A DNA stretch of 64,000 nucleotides from Aedes albopictus (Eukaryota; Arthropoda; Insecta; Diptera; Culicidae), in NCBI RefSeq assembly GCF_035046485.1, contig NC_085138.1, forward strand, positions 448,299,204 through 448,363,203. The letters run 5' to 3'. Each line of letters starts with the position of its first letter. Within the stretch, counting starts at the first letter, position 1. Under the pieces are notes generated by a model, which was not told the origin of the DNA, searched no databases, and saw nothing but the letters and a program-made list of their open reading frames with translations. Shown piece by piece: positions 22,411-33,739 of this stretch. A program made the translations under genes and the position numbers.

Positions 22411-22753
22411 ATTCGTAAGCTCACCAAATTATACGAGTTCCAGTACCCTTGAGACGAAATTGTCAACTTCCATTTGCGTCTCCTGAACATGCAGAAGCAA
22501 TCACTGAAAATACAGGGAAATCACTTGAAAATTTTCCAAAGTTTAGGTTAGGTTATGTGTCTTTATTTGAAAGCTTTTCAGCCCGGAGTTGGTCCATCGC
22601 TTACTTTTCAGAAGTTTGTCTAGTGTTTATTTCTTTCGAACAGGAGCATCTACTACTTGTTTCTAGCAGAAACTGTCAAAAAGATATTTTCCCGAAATGC
22701 TGAAGGTTCTTACTGGAAGCGTGTCGTTCCGTGAAGAAGTTGAAGATTCCTCT

Positions 22754-24459
22754 TGTAACCATATTGTGAATTCACTCTAATAATTATCACGTCATCAATT
22801 TGTGTTCATGTTTCCATCCGTTCGCTATGCTGGCAGTTTGCTCGAAATCAAATATGCTGTCAGTTTTACAAGTTCAGCCAAGACAACAACTACTCTATGC
22901 GCCACCTAAGAGTTGGCCTCGAAAACGATATGAAAAATTTCACATTCAAATCTATTGCGTCGTATCCCAGAAATTGCGTCGTAGAGAGTCAAATAGGTCC
23001 AGCAGTGGAAATTTACTAGCTAAATACAAAAGACTATTGAAGTTAAACTCTCTCTAATCCACCAATAGTGGGAAATTGCGCAGCAATTTTTAGGCTCGAC
23101 ACAATCAAGACCGCGATCGTCTCGTCACTTTAGTGGAGTGCTTTGTTGAGACAAGTTGAACTTGATCTTAAGTTATCGGAAGTTTTTTTGAAAAGAGAAC
23201 TGATTAATAGTTCGTGATAGTTTAATACTAAACTCGAAGTAAGTTCGCGCGTTTATTAGTGTTTTTAATTAACGTGAAAATTAATGGATTTTTATTTAAA
23301 TTTAGCAACTAAATTTTCGAGTGAAATTCAGTTTAGAAAGAAAATTAATATTCGTGAATTAACTGCCAATTGAATTCAGGTAAGCCTAATACTATTAACT
23401 TGTGAGCAAAATACGTGAATAAGTGAATATCCGCGTTGATTAGGATAAGCGTGCCCTAACAACGTGGGCGGTTAGTCTGGAGCCGACTCGAGTAGTCCGT
23501 TGTGGATTCGACGAACCACTACTAGCCCATGCAGTGCGGACATCCACCGTGCGAACATTTGCTGTCGGCGGCTCAAAGAATCGTCTCGCTCGTCTCGTCG
23601 ATTTGAGTCCCTCTCCTTGGTGCAATCGGGTGTCATCGCAAGCCAATAAGCCGCAAGGCGTCGGCCAAGCTACATCCCCGGCCGATCACTCCACGCAACT
23701 AGGGGACGCCTATACCCCGAATGAAACGCCTGCGCGCATGACCCGTTTGTGAGGCGTCGAGACGAAGCCACTGATCGAGCTGAGAACCGACTACGCGACG
23801 GTGAAACAGAAGAAGGCGGATTGGGTTGAATCACGTGGGGACTACCGACTGCGAGCGACGGCCGACGTTGGATTCCTCGTTTGCGCACATCAAGGTCAGA
23901 TCTGATCCTTTTGCTCACTCTAGAGTTAGTTTCCAATTGGAATTCGAAAAAGCTAGAAAGCGTGACGTCACCATAGGCAATTAGGTTTATTTGAATTTGA
24001 ACTAATTTGCTTTGAATTTGGAGCTCAGCTCCCGAAATACAAACTATTTGGAACTCGAACGATTTAGTTGGATTGACACCGCGTTCGACTATTGATTTAG
24101 AATAATAAATTACTTCGAATTTAGTTTGTACTCCACTTTTTTTCTCGCGTCACGCTAATAAATTTTGAATTGATTATTTGATTGTGTTAGTTTAATTTTA
24201 GCAAAGTAATTCCTCTTTGGCGGATCATTGAGATTTGATTTTCGGTAATTATTTTAGATCATTTGTTTGAAATTCTATCTGCTCTGAGTTTATTTGATTT
24301 GCCGTACGACGTTTGGGACGAAATTGCGACCTTAGTTCTGCGAACTTCAGTTGACCTGCCCTGAGAAGGCAGTCTCTTTCCGGGCTAATTAACGGAGTAA
24401 CGGTCCTTCGTTGAAGGCGGCGCTTAAGCCGTTACTTGGAAACAGAACGGAGCGTTACA
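22754..24459. mobile_element. Solo LTR, 1,706 bp, with 4-bp TSD
   Basis: Begins TGTAACC and ends GCGTTACA, giving the perfect terminal repeat TGTAAC/GTTACA. CTCT lies outside both ends (22750-22753 and 24460-24463). There is no adjacent primer-binding site, polypurine tract, gag/pol frame or second LTR, so it is read as a solo LTR from recombination. The interior contains several AATAAA-like words (near 24100 and 24160) and a GC-rich block at 23430-23900. The family (Ty3/gypsy or BEL/Pao) is not assigned. Frames of 61-88 codons inside are not genes. Confidence 0.75.
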
Positions 24460-24529
24460 CTCTTAATGACTATTCCAAATTAAATAAAGAAAAAATCTGT
24501 TTAACAGTGCTAGAGGAACAAAAAGAGGG

Positions 24530-25010
24530 CTCCTAGATCACTCTATCAGATATTTCCGGTATGAAGGAATCTCATAAAGCATTTCTGAAGGAGTGTGAAG
24601 AATTATCACAAGTTGAAATTCACGAATAGAAAGAAATTAAAAACAATCTCCAGCGAAATTTCTTAAGGAGTTCCAGGAAGGCTTTCCGAAGAAAACTTTG
24701 GAAAATATTCCTTCGAAAATTCCCCAAAAAAAATTTTAGGGAAGTCTTAATTTTCGAATTCCTGAAGGCATCCCTGAAAGAATTTCTGAAGGGATCCGTG
24801 GATGATTTCCTGAAAGAATATTTGTAAGGATTTCAAGAAGAATTTATGAAGGAATTTATGAGTAAACCCATAGAAGCGTATCTTGAATTATTTTCGGTGA
24901 AAATTCCGAAGAATACTAGAAAAAAAAAGTGAAATAGAAGATGTTATAAAAAATCCATAGCAGAGTTTTAGAAAGAAACTATGGAAGGTTTTATGAAGAA
25001 GTACTTACGT
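24530..25010. repeat. Diverged GGAATTCC-word array
   Basis: Recurring GAATTTCTGAAGG, AAGGAATTTATG and CTGAAAGAAT words without strict periodicity. No gene. Confidence 0.65.
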
Positions 25011-25189
25011 CAACTACTGTCTCTGTAGACTAGACTGAGTAGTACGTATTTATGTTTTTTTTTTTTGCAATTGTGAAGTTTTAGCAACATTTTCCGATAG
25101 ATAAATGAGCAGCTATCACCGAATCAAAAATAGGCACATCGAAGCCTTTCAGAAACGTGTTCCATTTCCATAAATAATTCCTGCCTCCA

Positions 25190-25731
25190 TTGCCTACTAG
25201 GTTTTCCGTTTCAGACCGACCACCCCAAACCGCCACAGACAGCCACCGCTGTTAACAAGTAATATCACCATCATCAACATCAACAGAATTATGCTGCCAC
25301 ATCGAAAAAGTAGTGCAATCCGTCCCCCATCGTCAGGATTCGAGTGGCTTCGTTCCGCATTTCGCCCCCTCCCTTTCCACCCAGACTGTTGCCGTCTGTC
25401 CCGACGGCGCGATCCGGCGTACGTACGCTTCCTTGAAAATTTATTTTGAATCTGGGCTAGGAATTTTGCAGACAGGCGCATCTACGCAGGCGTCGATTTG
25501 TACATTTTCAAATTGCAAGGTCGGCGAACGCAAGTACATAACATAAATGTTGCGGAAATATACTCCCGTCCCGACGATGGGCGAAAGGACTCTCCGACCC
25601 GGACCCGACCTACCCTCACGTTCCCTCCCAGCAGCGCGGCAGCAGCGCATCCATCCAAGCCCGCAGTCGGGAACCTGATGTAGAGTGTGGTGCACTCTCA
25701 CTGCCACTGCCACTGCCATCACCATGGCAGT
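25190..25731. other. GC-rich island, probably single copy
   Basis: Sharp rise in GC with CACCACCATC/CTGCCACTGC simple sequence (25700-25728). Frames of 77-94 codons overlap on both strands, so none can be favoured. Possibly regulatory or untranslated host sequence; composition is the only evidence. Confidence 0.3.
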
Positions 25732-25732
25732 A

Positions 25733-26328
25733 CAGGGTGCGGCAGGAAAAAATGCGAAAAGTTCAAGGCACTATTACACGCTAAATATAGGATAAATATG
25801 TGTATTTTTTAATGACAGTGTATCAGCCAACGTCTATATTCTAGCACTACAAAATAAAAATTAACATATTTGATTTTTAACATGTGATAATGTAAGCCTA
25901 AAAAGTTGGTATCAAAAAACTGCGCGCCCAATGGTCATTAGGCAAAATGGCTATAATAGTAAAAAATAGCTTCAATTCGATGAAAAACCAGGTCATATTA
26001 GTCCAGATCCATGTAGTTTCACATACCAGATGAAATAAGTACATATATTTGATGATATTGTAGAGAAAATCAAAAATTTTGTTTTATCAGATGCGAAATT
26101 TAGCGACCTGTGTGGTTTTCTGCGGTTTGAAAATTCTGGTTGTCTTCATCTTCAGGCGCCGCTCTGTAAAGGTTAGTGACCAACATGGGAAATTTTTTAA
26201 TTAGCTTTTCAGAAAACTAGCCTATTATAGATCATGGAACGTTGAAACATAGATTGGTTAATGTCAAATGGACGAAAATGAGGTTTGAAGTTGAAAAACA
26301 CTTTCGCATTTTTTCCTGCCGCATACTG
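25733..26328. mobile_element. Complete GCGGCAGG-ended MITE, 596 bp, TA TSD
   Basis: Ends CAGGGTGCGGCAGGAAAAAA and TTTTTTCCTGCCGCATACTG, flanked by TA at 25731-25732 and 26329-26330. It is the reference for the truncated copy at 1462-1905 and the terminal scrap at 4206-4234. AT-rich interior with no transposase; Tc1/mariner-type by target site. Confidence 0.85.
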
Positions 26329-26339
26329 TACAAACAACA

Positions 26340-27000
26340 TACTCACAACACAGCCCGACTAATAGGGACGGGGTGCATGTTTCGGATCGGGGTGTAGCAG
26401 AGAATGGGAAGCGCTGTAAATATGGACAACAAGGGAGAACTTCCAAGGGTTTGGGGGTCTGTCTGCTGCACTCACCCTACCAGCTGGGTTGACTGGATCC
26501 TAGTAGGCCGTCCAATGTCGTCTGAGTAGGGTGGGGGCGACGACGGCGGCGGTGGTTGAAATGCACAATTATATTCCATCGTAGTAGGCATACTTCGCAG
26601 TGCAAGTGGCAGAAGAGAAATTGAAGAAGAGTAGTAGGCCATTGAGCCGCCGTCGTTGTCGGTCGTCGGCGGTGATGAATCAGGGCCATCTAGGGAGTTG
26701 GGAGGGTGCGAAAGGGGGTGTGTGTGTAGAGGTACTAGACCTAGCAGCATTTCGAAAGGAAGAAATGGTTCTGCTTGCGTGTTGTCGGCTGCTCCATTGT
26801 GTCGTGTAGATTGTCTATGTTTGTTCTTACAGGCCTGGTTTAAAACAGTGGAGCTCTGTGTTGACTGAGAATTGGATGGGTAGGCCTTGGTAGAATAGCC
26901 GAGCGGCCAGGGACGGGTTATAGGATTGCTAAGTTTATGTGTTGCCAACTGCGACAGGGACTCCAGTGTTGCTAAATATGATATGTATTTCATGGCATCA
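26340..27000. other. GC-rich segment with one 173-codon reverse frame
   Basis: The longest non-transposon frame in this part runs on the minus strand at 26472-26993. Its peptide is Ser/Pro/Thr-rich, with a proline run near the C-terminus, and no domain, signal or membrane segment. Competing frames of 69-70 codons lie on the other strand. It could be untranslated or regulatory host DNA; the frame is listed only as unrecognised and probably non-coding. Confidence 0.2.
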
Positions 27001-27236
27001 TTCGAATATGTACATAGTTGACAAAAGATGACTGAATGGAGATGTAATGTAATTATTGATGTTATGGTGTGATGATTAAATTCTTTTTTTGTTTTATGAT
27101 ATAAGTTTTTTATAAGTTTCTTTATTCCTGAAAATAATTTCTACACTAGTTGAGATTATAAAAACACTTCACTATTACCATTCTTTTGGAAAAAATAAAA
27201 CATGAGTCACTCAATGAATCACTAAAAAACTAATAA

Positions 27237-27330
27237 GGGGTCGTCCATAAATGACGTAGCTTTTTTGGACGATTTTTGTCACCCCCTATTTTTGTATCAA
27301 TATATGGAGCTTAAAATAACTTGAATCAGT
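27237..27330. mobile_element. Single end of a GGGG-TCGTCCATAAATGACG MITE
   Basis: GGGGTCGTCCATAAATGACG followed by a T-rich stretch and CACCCCCTATTTTTGTATC resembles the ends of the element at 56567-56726. No partner end was seen. From 27330 to 28985 the DNA is AT-rich, and I recognise nothing else in it; the 89-codon frame at 28032-28301 has no motif. Confidence 0.4.
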
Positions 27331-28989
27331 CAGAATCATGGGTTTCGGTTATTATGTAAAAAGATTTTTGAATTCTTCAGATTTTACGTATTTTAAGCGA
27401 TGGCTTCTCATGTCGATAGGCGTTCCTCTTCAATTTATTGTTCATCCTCGATTTACAACATTTAAGTTATAGATTCATTGCTAAAGTTTTGGAGACATGG
27501 ATTAGACAATTAAAAAAAAATGTTTAAATAATGAACATTCAAGAGCGCACTGCAATTAATAAATTCTGATAAAATTTCTGACAAAGCACATTAAATTTCT
27601 AGAAGATTTTATGAAGCTAAACAAATCAAATTCATTCAGGGAGAATTTGGGAGACATATTGGCGGAATTTAATTCAAATTGTTGTAGAAGTTTATGAAGA
27701 CAATCTCTACGGAATAAAGACTGTTTCAAAAATTATTATTTAATTTTGATGGTTTCTAGGAATTTCTTTCACATTTCAGTTTATGTGTTTCACATTTTTT
27801 ACATTTCATTTCAACTGGAAAAAAAGTCGAATTCTAAAATTTTTAGGTTCATGCTCCAAATTTTAACCCTAGTGAGATGTTGGGTGGGGTCTATATGACC
27901 ACGACAGGCACGCTGAACATACACTACGCCATAGTGGTGCGAAAAACCTAACATCCTAGGAAGGTACATAAAGTGACTAATTTCAACATCATTTATCTCT
28001 AGGAACTAAAAGTTATCTAACTTTTTCGTATTTGCTATACCAATATGTTGTCTACAAATTTCCTTTAGCAATACTAGGGAAAAATTCAAGAAACCATTTC
28101 AACAGCATTTTTCTGAGGTCTACTTTCACAAATTTATCTCTCAATTTGCCAATTAAACGTACTTTGCCTAAAATACTTCAAGTTTTTACGTCTACTTTCT
28201 ACCACTCAGCTTTTTGGTGTTTTATGCACGTTTCATTGGAATTAACTCACTTTCGTAGCTCATTCAATTCTTCAAATGGCGAAGCTGTTGTCATACTATA
28301 AAACGAATGAAGTAAACAACAAGATAAACAGTCTTTAATACATTTGTTTAGTATTCATTTGTTTCTACTGATGTTTTCCGAAGTTTTTGGATTGCATCTC
28401 GATGATTACTCCAGTGACAACAATTTAACCAATTAGGAACATCATTACTTATCGATGCGGTAGAAATATTTCGTTTATAAGTTTTTATTATCCTCTGTTT
28501 TACATATTTTGTTTTTTTTTTGGAACTTTGATTCTATAAACTCTAGATTGCTGAACCCGATTCAGCTCAGGAACCTTCCTGGATACAGTGGTGACCCGAT
28601 TTTGCCAGCCCTCGATTTTGTTAGTTATTTTGAACTTTAAAAAATAAAAGTATGTTTCATCCAGCATTGCCATTGTATACTCAATATTAATTCAGTTTAT
28701 GTCTTGTGGCGTCATACAATATTACACGATGAGCCATTCTCGTGTAACTTTTGAGAAAGGCATTTTTTTTAAACACACTTTGCTGTTTTAGCGCCCAACT
28801 TTAGGCGATGTTTTAAACCAATATCGTTTAAAATTGTTGAAAGATTCACGTTCTCTCTCTGCAGCTTGGTGTGTTATGACCTAAATAAACGACAACAATA
28901 AGACGTGCTTAACAACCCATTCGGGATGCAATTCGAACAATATGCAGTATTGTTAAACCGTCTGCATTACGGTCCTTGTATGGTGTTGG

Positions 28990-29878
28990 TTTATTAGGGA
29001 AGCTCTTTCACAACACAGCGCAACATTTTTTTGTCTCAAGAGCAAACTTATGTGTCTCCGAAGGATTTTGGGTCGCTGAATCCGAATCTGGGCTCAGATT
29101 TGTTCCAACACGTCACAATTTTGAGCTATACCTCAATTTATAGGTCAAAATATGCGATTTTGGGCTTTTTTGACTGCAAACCATTAAGCAAGGAAATATT
29201 TTTTTAAGCAATCAAAAGGTTAATTAGTCAATTAACATCTAAATTAACGACTTATGCAAAATATTCCATTTTACCTAATCAAATTTGATAGATTTAAGCA
29301 TTTTATGTTAGTATGAAAACTTGCATGCAACTTTTGGGAAATATCATACCTAACATAAATCGCTTAAAACTATCAAATTCGATTTGGTAAAACGAAAAAT
29401 TTTGCATAAGTCGTTAATTTAGATGTTAATTGACCAATTAACCTTTTGATTGCCTAAAAAAATATTTCCTTGCTTAATGGCTTGCAGTCAAAAAAACCCA
29501 AAATCACATATTTTGCCCTATAAATTGAGGTATAGCTCAAAATTGTGACGTGTTAGAGCAAATCTGAGCCCGGATTCGGATTCAGCGACCCAAAATCCTT
29601 CGGAGACACATAAGTTTGCTCTTGAGACAAACAAAAAGTTAATTTTTGTTACGCTGTGCAATTATTAACTGAGATCCCCATCTACCAATGGTCATTTTTG
29701 AAATGTTAAGTAAGATGGATGCGAATATCAAGTGGCAGGCCCGAAGATACTCTATGCCCAAGGAAGTTATAAGTATTTCCATTATGAAACATTTCTGGAC
29801 CGGACGAGAATCGAACCCACTACCCTTAGCATCACCTTGCTGATTGCTTTTGCGCTTACCACACCGGCTGTATGGGCT
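28990..29878 (-). mobile_element. Feilai-type SINE fragment, reverse strand, split by a foldback
   Basis: Homology to the minus-strand SINE appears as a short piece before 29013 (GGAAGCTCTTTCACAA) and resumes at 29659 (CAATTATTAACTGAGA), continuing through GGCAGGCCCGAAGATACTC, the B-box-side GAGAATCGAACCC and the head end GGCTGTATGGGC. The tail side is missing. A 645-bp foldback is inserted in between. Confidence 0.7.
29014..29658. mobile_element. Foldback element in Feilai, 645 bp, 3-bp TSD
   Basis: Arms of about 300 bp are inverted copies. The ends are CACAGCGCAAC and GTTACGCTGTG. CAA is duplicated at 29011-29013 and 29659-29661, and removal restores Feilai. Three-base duplication with CAC-type ends is known for CACTA-like elements, so that is a tentative placement. 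No protein is encoded. Confidence 0.8.
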
Positions 29879-29939
29879 GAAAGACTTTTCTTCTTAATTC
29901 CTTGTCAAACAGAATAAACAATAAACGTTGCCTGTTTTG

Positions 29940-30160
29940 ATTACTTCATCATTGCGGCATCTCTGGGATTCCTCCAGGTATACTTGTTGGGATCGCTCCA
30001 GAAATTTATGATGAGATTTATGCTGTACATTTCCTGCCAGGATTGCTTCAGAATTTGCTGGCGGGATTCTTCCTTTGCATTAGAAACCCCTAAGAAAATC
30101 ATGGTGAGATTTTTCTTGAAATTCTTGCTGCGATTTTTTCAGAAATTTCTTTTTCGTATG
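29940..30160. repeat. Diverged GGAATTCC-word array
   Basis: Words such as GGGATTCCTCCAGG and TTGCTGGCGGGATTCTTCC. The 95-codon frame at 29984-30271 is a repeat translation. Confidence 0.6.
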
Positions 30161-30299
30161 TTATTGGTACACTGGAACCTCTACTTATGCACATGGACGA
30201 GACTGCATAAATTAAAAAAAAGGCATAAAAAGAGCGAAATTTATGCATATATTAAGTTTGGGCTTCAATGAGGGCATCTAGTTCACGAGAACAGGTCTT

Positions 30300-30870
30300 G
30301 CTCCTGGGCAAAAGGGGTTTAAGGGGTTAAAGGGGTTTTCAGAAAATTCCCAGAGAACCCAAAAAAGGGGTTCCAAGGGGCTCCAGTGGCGTTTTAATGG
30401 GTTGTTTCAGGGGATTTGAGGAGTCTTACAATATATATGTAGCTATATGTAAAGATTTGTTGACGTTTTAATGGGATTACGGGGAATATAGGGACATTTC
30501 AATAGTATTAAGGGGGTTTGAGGGACGTTTCAAGGGGCTTTAAGAGCTATTCAAGGGATCTCACGAGTCTTCAAAAGTGGTTGGTTTGGGGCGCATTTCA
30601 GAGTAATTTAAGAGTTTCAGGGTGTTTGAGGAACATTTTAAGGGCATTCCTAGAGGTTCAGGTGCGTTCGATAGCATTTCAGGGGCGTTTCAATGGGTTT
30701 TCAGGCGCGTTTTAGGGGGTTTATGTACTCTATTAAAAGCGTTCAAAGGGTTTCAGGGGCATTTCGAATTGATTATGATGATTTCAAGGGTGTTTCAATG
30801 GAATTACGAAGGTTTAAGGGGCGTTTCGAGGCATTTTAGGTCAGGGTCGTATCAGGGAGTTTCAAGAACG
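30300..30870. repeat. G-rich GGGG-TTTCA word array
   Basis: Irregular repetition of GGGGTTT, TTTCAGGGGCG and TTTCAAGGGG words. There is no constant period, which argues against a telomeric repeat. Confidence 0.65.
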
Positions 30871-30882
30871 GTAGACAATTAA

Positions 30883-31325
30883 ACGTTCCATAATAAATAC
30901 AAAATCTCCCATAAATAATTTGAAAAGTCCCAGTGAAGAAACAGAGGTGTAAGCAGTAATAAATAACAAAAGTTCCATAAATAAATAAAAAAATGCATAA
31001 ATAAATCAAAAGTTTCCATAAATAATTGATTTTTGAGCAATTAAACAACTCAAAAATGCAATGAATAAATCAACTGTTGCAATAAAAAAAGCCATTTTTC
31101 CCACCAAATAACTTCGAATTTTTCATAAATAAATCTGATTTATCCATAATAAATTAGAAAATTCACAATAAAAAAATATCGAACGTTTTTAATTGCTCAA
31201 AAATCAATTATTTATGGAAACTTTTGATTTATTTATGCAATTTTTTAATTGTTTATGGAAATTTTGTTATTTATTACTGCTTACACCCCTGTTTTTTCAC
31301 TGTGACTTTTGGAATTATTTATGAA
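30883..31325. repeat. ATAAATAA-rich foldback
   Basis: The left part (about 30915-31040), containing GTGTAAGCAGTAATAAATAA, is mirrored at about 31190-31320 by TTATTTATTACTGCTTACAC. The middle is A-rich with CATAAATAA words. Confidence 0.7.
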
Positions 31326-31389
31326 GAATGATCACTTTCTTATGAGTCGTTTATATTTTAGCCTTCAAGAACACCTATAAATCAAAGAG

Positions 31390-31750
31390 TATTTCAGGGG
31401 CGTTTGAAAAAATATGTGATGGGGTTTCTAAAAATCTTCTGAAATTTCCTGAAATGCCTCCAGGAACCCCCTTAAACCCCCTCAGACCCATGTAACGCAC
31501 CTAAGAGGCTCCGAAACCACCGAAAACTCCTCCGTTATACTTCCGTTACGACTCTGAATCCCGCCGAAAATGCTCTGAAACTTGCTAGAACGCCTCTAAA
31601 ATCCCCCTTAAACCCCCTCGGACCCCATGTAACGCACCTGAGAGGCTCCGAAAGCCTCTCAGACCCCCGAAAACTTCCCTGAGATCTCCTGGTACCCCGC
31701 TGAAACCCCTTGGGACCCCCTGAAACGCCCTTGTAACCTTTCTCCGCACT
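31390..31750. repeat. C-rich CCCC-TGAAA word array
   Basis: Contains a partial direct duplication: CCTTAAACCCCCTC(A/G)GACCC(C)ATGTAACGCACC near 31471 and again near 31606, spaced about 135 bp. It is the mirror-strand counterpart of the array at 30300. Reverse frames of 62-83 codons are spurious. Confidence 0.65.
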
Positions 31751-31910
31751 CCCAGGGGGTGCTGCCGTTGCAATAGTCCCCGTCATAATTAAATATCTCT
31801 ATGCACAATATTGATTTCGAGTAGCTTTCCCTCTTTTATGCAGGCAATAAAAAAGGTGCTTAACTTAAAAGTGCATAAAAATAACATGCATAAAAAGAGG
31901 TTTTAGTGTA

Positions 31911-32620
31911 TTTGAGCAGGTGTTTCTCCAAGAATTTCGCCGGAAATACTTTCAAGAATTCTCCTGAAGGGTTCTATAACGATCCATTCAGATGTTTCCT
32001 TCAGTTTTTCTCCGGGCATTCCTCCAGAAGTTTTTCTTTGGGATTCTTGGAGATTCCTCCAGACATTTTTGCTGGTATTCCTGCAGGACTTTATTCAGTA
32101 GTTTCCACAGGAACTCCTGAAGCTTAAGCATATTTCTGCAATAGTTCCTTCTAAAACTACTCCGTGAGATTTTCCAAGGAATTGTCATAAAGAGTTCCTC
32201 TTAGAATTCCTTAGGGGATTCTTCTAGGAATTCTTTAGAATATTCCTCTATGAATGCCTTCAGTTAAATCACCAGAAATTACACATAAAGGAATTCATCT
32301 ACAAGTTTCTCTAGGATTCCTCTATGGATTTCTCGGGTATTTTTCTTGGGATTTTTCCAGGGTTACCTCTTGGTATTCCTACACGTGTTGCTTTTGATAT
32401 TGCTTATTAAATTCCTTTAGAAATTCTTGCTTCGAGATCTCCTGGAATTCATGCTAGAATTTATCAAGCCATTTATTCTGTAAATGTTCTTGGAATTGCT
32501 CCAGATATTCTCCCAATACTTTTTCCAGGATTTCCTCCATGGAAAATGAAGAGAGACTCCTTCGGAGATTGCATTAAGGAATCTTTCAGAAATTCTTGAA
32601 GGGATTTGTTTTTTTTTTGC
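31911..32620. repeat. Diverged GGAATTCC-word array
   Basis: Many CCTCCAGA/GGAATTC/TTCTTGG words. From about 32640 to 32940 the DNA loses these words and is AT-rich with no recognised feature. The array resumes at about 32940-33070 and 33205-33700. Confidence 0.65.
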
Positions 32621-33204
32621 AGAAACCACCAAACATTTGAATAAGCCGTACAGCTGCACTAGTTAATAAGATCGAAGAGGGAAGGACAATACTTAATACA
32701 CAGGAGAATATCTCTTTGAAAACAGTTTGTTTTGGTGTTTTGTTTTGCTCGACGACGATGCGTTACGCTTTTTTGACATATTGATACGACGTTCCTGAAG
32801 GTGTAGCACTAAGACAGCCCGTTATTTTGCCAAAACCTGCTGTGAGACAGCACTTTAGGCGTATATACGGCCAATTAGCATTCTAAGCGTTGTCGTAAAG
32901 ACTACTATAATGCTATGTGCTTGCTGGTTGCTTCGGTACTTACGGGATTTTTTTCAGGAATGCTTTGAGGGGTACGTCTCCTAATTCCTAGGGTAATTTG
33001 TCCAGTAATTCCTCAAAAATGTCTTAAAATATTTCTCCAGAGATTTTCCAGAGGTTACGCTCTGGAAATGTAAGTGGTAAGGCCGCGGAAACGTAGCCAA
33101 TTCGGCATACTGTCCGATAACATACTTGTCTCGCTTGACATCACTTACTCGATTTTTTACCACAAAGCAGACCCTTGTGCCAGGCGTTTTGTACGGATTG
33201 TTTT

Positions 33205-33700
33205 TTTGTGAGTTTTGCTTAAAATTCTTACCAAACTCCTTTGTGTTATTCCTCCAACAATTTTTCAAGGATTTCCTGCAGAAGTTCCTTCTGAGTTTCT
33301 TCGAATTATTGATCGTTACAATTATTCTATTCCAGAAATCCCAGTCAAAAAGCTAATGAAGACATTCGAAAACGAACTTGAAGAATCGCAAAAGAAACTC
33401 CTAAAGGAATCATTGAAAGAAATTGTAGAGGAGTCTCAGAAGGAATTCCTGGTGTAATGTTGGATAGGATTACTGGGGAATCTCTGGAACTCCTGGAGGA
33501 ATCCCGGAAGTTATTCCCGGGGAAATGTTGGAAGAAATCTCTGAACGAATCCTGTAAGGAGTTCCTGGAGGAATCCCGAAAAGAGCTCCTGGATAAATCC
33601 CGTATGAAATCTCTTGAGAAATATTAGAAGATCCCGCTGAAAAAAAAAACGTAAAGGGAACTTCTGAAAGAATTCTGAATAACCCACCAGATCCTAGATT
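33205..33700. repeat. Diverged GGAATTCC-word array with a strand switch
   Basis: Words are TTCCTCCAAC/TTCCTGCAG in the first half and GAGGAATCCCGAAA/AACTCCTGG in the second, so the array reverses polarity near 33340. Frames at 33126-33457 and 33470-33733 are repeat translations. Confidence 0.6.
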
Positions 33701-33739
33701 CCCACTGCGTAATCCACATACAAATTCCACCATAAACCC

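Larger units (their letters stand above)
30170..31908. mobile_element. Layered inverted element with pogo-like ends, 1.74 kb, TA TSD
   Basis: Outer ends CACTGGAACCTCTACTTATG and AAGAGGTTTTAGTG are inverted repeats next to TA (30168-30169 and 31909-31910). Inside lie a G-rich array on the plus strand (about 30300-30870), an ATAAATAA-rich foldback (about 30883-31325) and a C-rich array (about 31390-31750) that mirrors the first. The unit is therefore inverted at three levels. Frames of up to 86 codons are translations of the GGGGTTTCA-type words. Whether this is one element or several nested ones is not settled. Confidence 0.6.

Noticed and set aside
26880..26930. tRNA-like A box (TAGCCGAGCGG)
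   Set aside because: No B box at the right distance and no cloverleaf; probably chance.
26472..26993. 173-codon reverse frame as a host gene
   Set aside because: Ser/Pro/Thr-rich with no domain, rival frames on the other strand and no visible splice or promoter context; kept only as an unrecognised frame in the region entry.
30300..30870. Telomere-like G-rich repeat
   Set aside because: Words are irregular with no constant unit, and the block is mirrored inside a transposable element.
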